64,000 nt of DNA from Pelodera strongyloides (Eukaryota > Nematoda > Chromadorea > Rhabditida > Rhabditidae). Position numbers and translations under genes: made by a program. The notes beneath the pieces are model-generated. The model was not told where the DNA came from and searched no databases. It saw only the letters and a list, made by a program, of their open reading frames with translations. How positions within the stretch are numbered: the stretch's first letter is position 1; every line of letters starts with the position of its first letter. Location of the stretch: the NCBI GenBank assembly GCA_036852015.1, contig JAANDG010000110.1, positions 1-64,000 on the forward strand. Reading direction: 5' to 3'. Positions 1 to 11,500 of the stretch are shown here, piece after piece.

Positions 1-48
1 AAATGATGCTATCTCATAAATAGGACTAAAGAAAGAGAAACTCCTTAC

Positions 49-3000
49 ATTCTCAATGATGTCCGGGTACTTGTCCGTGTTGTTCTCCTGATTCCTACTG
101 TAGATATATGCCTTTCCATCTTCTGCCATGTGGATTTGTCCTCTTTCACCGTCATATTTCCACTCACACGCGAATTCAGCCTCGCCAAATCTGAATAGCA
201 AATTATACCTAATAGCCTTGAAAACAATAAGTAGGAAACATAACTTAAAAATTATTATTCAAGTAAACAGTACAACTTTAGTACATTATTGTTAGTGGAA
301 AAAAAAACGAAATGTTTCAGTGCATGCTGAAGAACATCAACTTGACAATATCCGCTAGTCATTAGTGGTGTGAAGTAAATGTACTTAGGCCCCAAACATG
401 AATGTTCCAATGTAATGTGTGCCATATGAAAGTTAGGGCGCGTTTAAGATGGCCGAAAGAAAGAAAAAAATGCGTTTTCGGCCATTCAGGTTGGCCGAAA
501 AGAAAATTTTTAATACTAAGGGGAAATGAAAAAATACAGTAATTTTTTTCGGGTTTTGTCTGCGTCTCTTGTTTTTGCATTGTCTTTCAAAAGTTTTCTT
601 TTCGGCCAACCTGAACGGCCAAAAACCTATTTTTTTCTTTCTTTCGGCCATCTTAAACGCGCCCTTACAGTATATTCTTATTATATAAAGGAGAAGAGTT
701 TAGATCAATCAATGCAGTAGAAACTGCTAAACGAAAGATAAAGCAATCGATAGAGTATGGCAATAAAAGAGGCCAGAATCGACTACTTAATTAATAAACA
801 CTATACAAGTGACAAATACCTCTTTGTGATCTCATGGATTCCTTTGGTCGGATGTGCCAACATTGGTTTGAGAGGCACTCCGGGCGTCAGTTTGCACTTC
901 TTGTCGATGTCCTCCAGGCCTTCATTCAATGCCACTTCCAGAATCTTGTCATAATTGGGACACTGACTGGAGGGAGGAAAATTCATATTTCATATCAAAG
1001 ACCACACAAATACGCATTTTCGTCGAAAGTCGGACTGAGGTGTTGAGAAAGTGTGACCATTGCGTTACAGTCACAGACAAGATACTGTAATCTTTTCGAG
1101 CAACCCAACGAGGAGTATATGGCCATATGGGCAAGTTAGGAGGCTAGATCAAGACTTTTTTCATACTCAATTTAATGACGCATGAGTCGATCCACACTTC
1201 CAGGCAACAGACCACACACGCTAGCTACTTGGAGTCCATGTTCGTATATCATATAAAACAAAACTGGTACATCGTACATACCAATATGTGGTCTTGAACA
1301 AAAGAGCATCTTTAGCACGTCGCTCCTCCAATTTCTCCTTTGATAACTTCAAACCTAAAAAATAAGACGGATGTGTAATTAAAGATCAATTTTGCGCATG
1401 AGCTATGCTAAACTATTGGAAACAAACTATTCAAAAGGACAAACGAGAGAAGGAAAATGAGCAAAAATTAATCCACGTACCATTTTTCTTGACGTGAATC
1501 GCGGTAAAGGCGTTGGCTAATGCGACCAGTACACTCTGCTCTGCCAGGCCAATCCTAAAGAAAAAATTACAGAAATATTAACTTTGAGTAACTGAACAAC
1601 TGAACAACATCATCATACCAGAAAAACATAGCAAAATCCAGGATATTGCATAGTGACCGGAACAGTTTACGTGGATGTGACGTGACAAAGAACGTTGGAC
1701 TAGCTCAAAAATACAAACCGACAAACTGGGTGGCATACCTTAGTTTTCCCTGTAATGATCTGACCAGGTAACGCGCCTCTGAATCTCGACAGGCGACTAG
1801 AAGACCGTGAATCGCCCTTACTTTGCTGTCGACTGACTAAAAATTCTTTGTACAGCAATAGTAAAACAAAACCATTCTTGCATAGAATAAGGCTTTCATA
1901 CTTTCCACATATTAAAAGTCGCTTAATGACTTAATTCGTAACTCGCTTAGACTTAACTCTGCTGTCGACCGAGTAAAAATTAAAAATTAACTGCATTCAC
2001 AAACGTTACATAGCAGTACCAAAACATTCTTGCATAAAATAAGGCTTTCCATACTTTCCATATATTACAACTAATGACTCGCTTAATGACTTTCATAAAT
2101 ACAAAAAATCCTAACCTTTCCTCCAGTCATCTTGGCAATTTTCTGTAAACTTTCGAAGACAACCGATACTGAGAGGGGTCGTGGTCGGCTGAGCATCGAC
2201 TGATTGCTGCGCGACTGTTGAGCAACAATTCCTAGAAATACAATAAACATGGTTTGGTAAACTATATATTCAATAAAATGATAGGAAAACTAGTAAATTT
2301 TGTGGCATTCAGTCTAAAGGGAAAATGTTTCAAGGTTACTATACAAAAGAATATAAATAACAAGTGTGATCCAGTGCCAGTGCACGATGAGATGACGAAA
2401 ACTAAAAATCTATATTCACGTACAGTAGTGTGATAGTGATCAATTACAACAAGAATAATCATTAAAGCGAAATACCGGCCGGTTTTTGAAACGCATCGTA
2501 GACAACTGCATTATTATGTATTTATGCGAAATGGGGTCTAATTGGGGTCTATGTTTTATGCTAAACTATGCTCATTTGCATTTTTGTGCAGCTTATGCAC
2601 AAATTAGCACAGATACGTAATAATTCAGTTGTCCACTATGTGTTTCAAAAACCGGCCGGTATTTCGCTTTAATACAGTATTCCGAAAGTTTAAAGACATG
2701 GAATAAAAAATTACCTAAATCTCCCTTCGATGCTAGATCCTGTTTAATCTTGCTTACATTACGTCCAGTAGCCGAGGCAATCGCCTAAACACAAACAAAT
2801 GCAGTCGTACAATAACACTCAATCTACAAATTGAGCATTTACGGGGTAATACTGCATATGAATCATAACACACGTTTGCTATACTTTCAATATGTAGATA
2901 TTGGCAGAGTGATTGAAAACATAGTAACCGTGTCTACTGTCCAATTGCAATCATTTGCTACTTGCATCTCCGGCTAGTTATCACGTATATTGCGATAATA

Positions 3001-3770
3001 CATCATAATACTAATATAATACGACTATCGTATTATGATCCTCGTGTCGAGGCTGGAGGTTAGATTTTGTTATTACCACGTAAGTAAGACTACTCAAGCT
3101 ACTTACTTTCATAAGGTACGCCTCAGCAATGCCAAGTTCCAATCCCAAGTAAGCGGGTCCCAGCTGATTGACGCAAAGATACACACAAGCAGCCAAATCC
3201 TTCGGAGACGATTCAATAATTGTTTGGAAGAAGTTGGATAGGATTTCGATAATCTTTAACCTGAAATGGAACTAGTACCTTCTCCTTCACTAACTCACTA
3301 ATTCAGCGAGAAGATATGATGACATTTAAAAATAAGATACGCAAACTTGGCATACAGCCAAAACAATAGCTAGAGGACCCTTTCTATGCTCATTAGATAG
3401 TTGTTTTTCTGTAGAATTCACAAGAAAAATCCAAACCTCGAGGATTCGCCCTCAATCTTTTCCAAAGTGTTGGCCAAGTCCAAATACGGTACCCTGGAAA
3501 TTAAAATTTGCACTACGATAAAGTCACGAGTTTCAAAAATGAAGAGTCCTAAGCAAGTGGGTGCTTGGTGCAACATAAATACATTGCAATTATCAAAATC
3601 AAACATAAAAAAATGCACCTACTCGACTGATTTCTCTTCCTTTACTTCCACTTTAACAGACTCGACAGTGACCGTATTCTTCCCGTCCTTTTCTTCCGTT
3701 TGCTCAACCTTTGCCTCCTTCTTCACCTTCGTATTGAACATATCATAGAGCATCCTTCTTGTAGGCTTAA
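49..3770 (-). CDS. LIG1: DNA ligase I, ATP-dependent (central part, 3' end outside window)
   Basis: Joins Okazaki fragments and seals repair nicks in the nucleus. Exons read on the minus strand, 5' to 3': 3770-3623, 3493-3437, 3260-3107, 2784-2715, 2231-2116, about 1836-1739, 1554-1481, 1354-1282, 966-820, 190-49. Recognised blocks in order: [87 protein letters not shown], and the adenylation motif [13 protein letters not shown], whose Lys (near 148) is the AMP acceptor, followed by [15 protein letters not shown]. These follow human ligase I collinearly through the DNA-binding domain and into the adenylation domain. Intron phases agree, for example AG|A restores Arg-Phe between the last two exons. 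The nucleotidyl-transferase C-terminus and OB domain lie beyond position 1. The exon at 3623-3770 is Lys/Glu-rich, like the disordered N-terminal region; the PCNA-binding start was not found. Identification is very secure; outer limits are not. Confidence 0.94.
436..664. mobile_element. MITE with long inverted repeats, PIF/Harbinger-like
   Basis: The two ends are inverted copies of about 60-65 bp beginning GGGCGCGTTTAAGATGGCCG, rich in GGCCGAAA motifs. The element is flanked by TTA at 433-435 and 665-667, a 3-bp target duplication typical of PIF/Harbinger (Tourist-like) MITEs. There is no coding capacity. It lies in an intron of the ligase gene and resembles in its first bases the element at 45384-45533. 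The repeat structure is seen directly; the superfamily is inferred from duplication length. Confidence 0.85.
1822..2089. repeat. Direct duplication of an intron segment including a splice acceptor
   Basis: Two diverged copies of about 115-130 bp lie side by side (about 1822-1935 and 1956-2089). Each begins with GCTGTCGAC followed by a TAAAAATT tract and contains CATTCTTGCATA, AATAAGGCTTT and CATACTTTCCA, ending in CGCTTAATGAC. The first copy overlaps the 5' edge and acceptor of the ligase exon at 1739-1836, so the duplication created a second, decoy acceptor-like sequence in the upstream intron. No function is implied. Confidence 0.75.
2462..2672. mobile_element. TTAA-ended foldback MITE, family 1
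   Basis: The ends are inverted repeats of about 36 bp: TTAAAGCGAAATACCGGCCG, then GTTTTTGAAACGCAT, with the mirror image at the right end. The interior is AT-rich and contains TGCATAA/TTATGCA-type words. It has no ORF. At least five clear relatives occur in this window (8470, 23615, 28435, 39284, 47472) plus degenerate ones. TTAA at both ends is compatible with a TTAA-targeting (piggyBac-like) origin, which is an inference. It lies in a ligase intron. Confidence 0.88.
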
Positions 3771-5509
3771 CTAAATAAACAGACGATACGAAAAATGAAG
3801 AAATTAAACTGTGAAATATCCAAAAGGAGTAACTCGAAGCGTAAACCACGGAAGCCAGTAAACTAGAGCAAGAAAAAACAACCAATTAGGATCTACCGTT
3901 TGAATTTCTGAAGACGGATAGCTGATTGTCCAAGTCACCTCCAAATAACAGTCTCCTTCTATTCAATGTGCAAAGCTTCTTCGATGAAAACTCAAAGCGC
4001 TGAATGGTTGAAGATAATGATAACAAAAGAGGACGATTATAGATAGAAAATACGAGCGAAGATGTCCTTTTCATCCATGTAAATGCAATCACCAAACCTA
4101 AATAAAACACGCAGCTCAAAGTAAACAACGATACAAGTAAAGTGAACGAAATATACATTATCATTGCATTCGTGTCCCCCCCCCCCCCTCGCTCCCTTTT
4201 GGAACATTTGAACAAAAACAGTTCCCGCCAACCATATACGGGAAGACTACGGTACATTCTTCTTGCAAAAACTCTAACCCTAATCCTAACCCCTATTTAG
4301 TTACAGTATGAAAATTAATATCATAATGAGTCTACGTGACTGAAAAATACCGATACGAATCATAACGAGCAAGTAAACAACTAAACAACATAAATTTTCA
4401 AATATTTATTACCATAATAATAGAAGAACTAAAACCACAGTATTGGACAAAAATGAGCGAAACACGGCTTGTACTATTATCACACACATTCACACTAATG
4501 GTTTCCAATTAGGCAATTGATAAAATAGACCAAAAATATAATAAATAATAAGCTAGGTGCTAGATTCTACTTTCAAATAACTTACAATAAGTCCGTCCTA
4601 CCGAGTATGCACTTACATAAAAATTTAAAAAACATAAACATTCCCCAAGAGAAACACCACAACATAACCGGTATAATAAATAAATAGTAAAAAGCGATTA
4701 ATATTCTAGAAATCAATAACTTCAATATGTTCACAGATATAATTAGAGCATCATCTTTCGAAGCAGGTGTTATGTAATAATGTACTGTATTAAATAAAAT
4801 AATCTTAAATCATAAGTATAGTTAGGGAAGCGTGAGTTCTGAATAAAAAGTTAGTTTAGAAAGCAATAGTAAGGCATAAATTAGTTGGAGCAGAAAGGGC
4901 ACAACACAGACCAAGAAAATGCACAGTGTGACTACGAAAGGAAAAAAATATACGAAATAACAAACAAATAAATGCGGGAAACATTATTAAACCCTAAAAT
5001 AATAATAAAATATAATAACTGATATATAATAACTAAAGAGACCACCCAAGATGAGTGTACAATAATTATCACGACAAATATCGTAACATTTCAACTTCTA
5101 CGCCACACATAAAGGCGTTATACGAGGACACAATTGGCAAGAAACAATGATAGTGTTAATATTCTATATTCCCAATTCCCACAAATAAACATAAACAAAA
5201 AATCTAAAAAAATTAAGTCACAGAAAGTGTTTTGGGATCAATAAGTAATTGGTGCCAGGAAAACAAAGCGAAAGGCGAAAGTCAAAATCATTGGCACTAT
5301 TATAATTGACACTGAAAAGTGTGATGTAAAAAGTGAGTGAAAAAAAGAAAATTCTCGGCTACCACTACCAATAATACATACTATCCATCTAAAGATAAAA
5401 AAACTTCATTTTAACGTAGGATTTATGTACCACATCGCCTACCGTAATAATACATAATTTGAACTTGTAGTTTGTAGTTTAGAGCTTAGCTAGCTATATT
5501 TCCCCAGTC
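3771..5509. other. Spacer between ligase I and diacylglycerol kinase; no clear gene
   Basis: AT-rich sequence with no exon I can support. It should contain the 5' exon(s) and promoter of the ligase gene and the 3' UTR of the kinase gene. An open stretch at 3886-4000 (minus) ends near a possible donor but matches nothing I know. A run of about 13 C lies near 4177-4190. A few degenerate CCTAA repeats lie near 4275; they are too short to be a telomeric tract. Confidence 0.5.
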
Positions 5510-8500
5510 CTATAGACTGCTCATAGATGGCAGTTCCTGTGTTCCCACCGATATGGACCCCCTTCTCTCGACTGAGAGACTGGCTCCCTTCCTCCCCGCT
5601 CTTCCCCGGTGCTCATTCTCTTTCTCAACCAGGTCCACGATGGCCGACTGAAACTTGAGCAAATAAACCAAACGTAGTAAACACCTTCTACGTAACTGAC
5701 ACTAGAGACTGAACCTATAAAGAGCCAGTGGATATTTAAAACAACAACTATATAACCAAGTATACTAAGATATAACTATGTATACTAGGATATAACTATC
5801 TATACTAGGATATAACAAAGTATACTAGGAGATAACTATGTATACTAGGATATAACTATGTATACTAGGATATAACTATGTATACTAGGATATAACTAAG
5901 TATACTAGGAGATGTACACTGTACACTAGGAAATAACTATGTATACTAGGATATAACTTGTATACTAGGATATAACTAAGTATACTAGGAACTAAGTATA
6001 CTAGGAGGACAATAACTAAGTATACTAGGATGAAAAGCACAACAAAACCAAAAACCAACCTGCAATCGCTTGATATGTCCAATTTTCGTCACGCCCAGAT
6101 CCTTGATGTCGGACCTAGATAAATATTCACAAAATTGATAGATTACAACTTGGGTTAAAAAAGAACTCTCACGCTAAAGGAAAGTCTAACTCTCAAACTC
6201 TCAACAATAAAAGTCTCACTATTCATAGGCAGGGACAGTAAGTGGATCTCCTTATAACCACCGCTCACCTTTCGAGATGAACCAGTTCGCATCCAGATAT
6301 GTCGTTCGACTTGAATTGATCCGCATAACATGAGAGACTGAGGGAGGCCAGCCAACATGTAACCTCTTCCACGCCCCACGTTGATACTGGAAATTGAAAA
6401 AATAGTCTGGTTATTTTAAAAGGTAACAAAAAAATAGTCCACCTTGAGTACCGTACGGTAGTAGGCTGGTTTGTCTGGTACCTTTTTTACGTTTTTACAT
6501 GAAGAACTTTTTTTTGAAAAATATCGCAAAAAAATGTTCTAAAATAACTACAGTGCCATACAAATGACGAAGACGGGAAAGATGAGGAATTGTGTATTGT
6601 GAGGAAAATTCCTTTGTTCTTATGACAATTGCGCGAAACATCTATCTAACTCGCTCATAGAGTATTTATGTTGTTTTCGCGCACTTTCGCATGCGAAAGT
6701 ATCATCCATGTTACTGCAGTTTCTATAGTGGGAAACTACTCGAATTTTACATACAGTAAGAAATTTACATACACCTGCGGCATGTTTTGCATACACCTAA
6801 TGTAAAACTGCTCGAAAATGGAAAAGTCAACTTGGATGGTACTTTCGCGGCGAATTCGCGCGAAAGTGTAACATAAATACTGTATCAAAAACAGAGAATT
6901 CACTGAAATTACATTAATCAGTGTGTGTAAAATGATTCAAAAACACAAAGTATCGTATTCATCGAAGCAAAGAATGATGCGTAAACAGTGTGATAGAGTG
7001 CAATTGGTGAGACATCAATATGTTTCAGCAAATCTATAATCCGCCTCCGGGAACTACATAGACTATTGGATGGTAATGGAAGTCATCTCGGAACTCTATG
7101 CATATGGCATTACATATGGATTTGAAATTGTTTATTTTAGTTAGAATCTCAAACAAGCTACCATCACTCCTTGGTGCCCTTCTCCTTCTCCACTTATTCC
7201 TCAGCCACGTGGTTAACCGACTCCGCTTCCTCGCATCCGGATCCGACGAATGCTTCCGCTCTTCCTGGACAAAATGAACAAATATCATATAAAAATTTTA
7301 GAAAAACCAAAGTGTAAGCATAAAGAGCATCATAGTCCAGTTCCAAAGAGTCAATACCTAACCTAAGTGAGAAGTATAAAGGATCTCTTAGAAAGCCCGT
7401 AAAGTATACTGCTACGGATAACTTATGTTGAGCACCAATTTGTTACAACTTACTTTTATCGCAGCGTCTTCTCTGCAAAGTGCTTGCCGCATTCGGTTAA
7501 TCACATAACGCCACCGATCAGGCTCATCACCCTAAAATGTTTGGTTCGATCATTCACTTTCATCCATCAATCCATCCAAATCAATGAAAAAAGATAACTC
7601 ATAAGTCATAATCTTATAAAACCTACCAAATCAGGTCAACTACTATAGAGGTTTTCTTTTCCATACACCACAAGCTCACAGAAAACCTTAACTAATAAAG
7701 AATGTAATTTCCGACTGCCCACCTTGGTATCAAATGTGAATTGTGGTACCCCACTGCCAGCTGGCTGTCCGTGTTGTGGTGATCTGGGAAGGGGGAAGCC
7801 AAAGTGATCTTCCAGCAGGTCGACCACCACTTCCACGCACGCCAGAGCCTCCTCACGCACAGAGAGCATGTCATCACCGTCTTCCGGCTGAAATGGGGGA
7901 AAAATACTTTAGGGCTGAAAATATTTCATCATATTGATGTACACATTTTAGTGTGTCATTAAATATTTAATATTTAGAGAAAAAAGACAAAGTTAAAAAA
8001 AGATATTCAGCAGAGAATTGACAAAAACAAGTCGAACCCCAATTTCTTTACACTTATATCCGAGTAATACAGTCCTTCCTTTAACCATGATTTGAAAAAA
8101 AACCCAATGATTTTGCGGACATGACATCGTAGCGCAAAAAAGGCTGAAATTATCACACCAAAACAGAAATTAAACCAGCTCCAAGTATACACATAATCCT
8201 GATCCAAAAATAGCAAACAAATTCAAGAATATAAAGGGAAACCTATTTAAAGATTAGGATATCTATTCAAAAATTGGAAAAAGGGGTAATTACGTTTTTG
8301 CCTAATCCCATCAGTTCACAGAGAGCTTTCTTAATCCCTAAATTATTACTCAAGGTGAGTGAGATCCCCAGAATAACTCAGACTCATTGGTCTCTTTGGC
8401 AAAACAGTCAGAATACACTTATTGAACAGATTCACTACCGGTAATTTTTGGCGCTTCTAGTTCTAAGTCTTAAAGCGAAATACCGGCCAGTTTTTGAAAC

Positions 8501-11500
8501 GCATTGCGTACACCTGCTTTATTATGCAGCGTATGCAAATGAGCATAAATTAGAATAAAAACTAGACCCCACTTTGCATAAATGCATAGGAATGCAAGTA
8601 CATGAAATGCATTTCAAAAACCGGCCGGTATTTCGCTTTAACTATGACTATTACTTTCTCAGACAATAATTGTATCCGTTTCAGTCTCACTATATACGGA
8701 ATATTACTTTCTTCTGACTCTCCAACATCTCTCACTTCCCCGTATTCTCTTCTTCTCCCATATCCCCTCTTCTATTATGCATATCTTCATCTGGAGAGGG
8801 GGACACTTTCACTTTAGGGGGTCTTCTGCCCTCCGCCCTCCCCAAAAACATATTGAGATGCTTTCTAGACGATCTACGCAACACACGAATGCTCTCTGGA
8901 GACCAGCAACCAATTTCTACTTCATATTCCCCTTTTTTTCTGCTATTCAACTTTCTCTAAAGGGTAAAAATACAACCAGGGTAGAGTAAGTAGGCATTTC
9001 ATTTGAAGGAAAAAAACTTCCATAGACCTTCTTGCCAGTCAGAAGCTGTTTAAAGAAAATTGCATTTAGTATACTAACTAGTATACCTTCTGATCGCTAA
9101 CACGCCTTGACGCCTGTGTACCTTCAACCCAATAACATATTAGCATACAAGCATACCTCCCAGGTTATTGAATAGCCTACCTTCCAAGCAAGTCATAAAA
9201 TCTGCAAGTCTACCCGCGACCAAATTAGCCTACTTTGTAAAGAGACAGAAAATAGAACGAGCGGTTCAGACAATGTCCGTGTCTCAAGTCTCAACAGGCA
9301 ATTATGAACATTTTCAAGACATACGATACTTTTGCTGTGATTGCTTTTTAATGATAAATTTAGCTTCTGCTTCTGGTAATAATGATACATTTAGCTTCTG
9401 GTTTTTAATGATAAACTTAGCTTCTGGTACATCAACTTACTGAAATCCCCATATACTCTGATGAAGTAGTTCCATTAAGTGTTTGTTTCCGGTAGATTTC
9501 CGGTTCTTTCAACTAATCTCAAGTCTGACCACAAGTCTATGTACGAATAGAAATAAACAGTTGTGTACGTTAAAAAATAGCGGAGGTGAAAAACACTTGC
9601 AAGTATTATTCAAAGCAAATTCCAAGTAATTAAAGAGTAATTAAACATAATAGAGATTCACATCTCCCAACTCGGGATACGACCTCTTATCGTTATCCTA
9701 TGCTTATAAAACGAGCACAAAAGATTGAAGAATGGTCCAGATCAGTACCAAATACTGCAGAACCATAAGCATTTCCCTTTCTCCTCTTCAAATCGTTAAT
9801 TGAATCTTTCTCCACTCTTGCTTGCCCTCATTATACCTTTTTGTGCCCAAACTCATTATCGGCGGGGCTAAATGCCCGCACCAAATGTCCCGGAGAACAC
9901 CGATTTCCGTACAACACAGGAACTAACTCATTCTGGGAAGAACATTTTTTACCATTCTTTTATAACCAACTACCTTATAAAATCACATTTTCAGGAATAT
10001 TCTACTAAATTACAATTTACAAATACAAGTGAGTACAACTTTTGCTCGTTATCGACTTATGCCTATTTTAGTAACTCTGAATCTTGGATAGCACAATAAC
10101 TACCGAAAAACAAAACACAAAAGATAGATGGACAATTTCTGACCTCACGACAAATAGTTTCAACATTCTTCACAATTCCCCGAAGCCATTTTTATTGTTC
10201 GACAATGTCATAGCTTCTGTCGAATACAAAGTGTATTACACAATGCCCCGTAATTGCATTCATTTTCGTATATTTAATAAATTGATAATCACTTTTGGAC
10301 GTTAAGCTTATCTCAATGTGAAAAGTCTAACACATATCAATTAACACATTTTTATATTATTCACAGATGAACGAAGTTCCAGTAAGGTACGACGAGACTA
10401 CAATACATGCAGCAGACGTTAACAATCAAGGGAAATCATCAGAAGGATCTCGTTCACACGATATTCCCAGAACCCAAGATGACCGCCAGGAAAGTGGGAC
10501 GAATAAAGAAACACAACCCCCACTTTCGTCCCAAAGTCCAGTCGTTCAAAGGATGCGGGAACAGATCGAACATATGCGAAAATATCGGCGTCACAAGAAT
10601 TTAACGTTGAAGGTATGTCGTATGTCGAATTTTATGTGGCATCAAACATAGAGTTAACGCCATAGCGAGCGCGATCGCATATAAGAGTAACGGTGTTACC
10701 GTAACCGCATACTAAGGATTGTGTCTAGGAGTTGTTCTTAATTATTTTACCTACTCCGTAATTCAACATATAGAGCAACAACTTATATTATGTTTCGGTT
10801 TCCGTGTTATTTTCGTAAGCCTGAGCAGGCGCATCAATTATACACCCACCAAATCTCATAAATCTCAAACACGTAAATCTCCATTTTTTCAGTTCCTCCT
10901 TTGGACCGAATTACTATTCTCAATTTCTATCAATACATTTCTCGGCTATTCGATTACGACGGGGAAAATCTTCCATATTTGTGTCTTTTTTATATTTCTC
11001 GTTAATATGATAATTGTGGTCAAGGTGCTATTACGACTTCATTTGAACAAGAGGTGCGTTTTATATATACTGTTAAACTTGTAATGAACGTGTATTGTAA
11101 CTTAACGGCTTAACTTATGGTTAGCTTAACGGCCTGATTTCCCAATCAAACACTGCCATATTCAGTTGTGCTTCATCGATAATGTTTCACGTGGTGTGGA
11201 AAATCCTTCAACTTATCGTTTTACTGCCCGTTTCTTTTATCATCACTTTTATTCGATTTGAGGTTAGTGTTTTTCCTTTTTCCTGGATTCCACATAATTG
11301 ATCGAAGTTACGAATTTTCGCTGACTATTTATCCACTCCACCCACGCAATTATAACAAATACTTCAAACAATTATCATTAACTAACAAAACAAAAAAGAG
11401 TTTCCTCTTCCACCCAAATGAATATTCAACAGAGGAACACAGGACCGTCGTGCTTCTTTCTTTAAAAAGAATCCTAATTATAAATGCAGGGTCGTGTGCA

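Noticed and set aside
4265..4300. Telomere-like CCCTAA repeats
   Set aside because: Only three imperfect units; too short to indicate a telomere or an interstitial telomeric tract.
7475..7533. Reassigned stop codon (TAA read as sense) to explain the in-frame stop in the DGK exon
   Set aside because: Skipping this exon keeps the frame, and the genes here use ordinary stop codons. Alternative splicing is simpler.
8733..8950. Additional DGK exon (basic and Pro-rich minus-strand frame)
   Set aside because: No clean acceptor and donor pair in phase, no homology, and adjacent to a MITE; the composition is low complexity.
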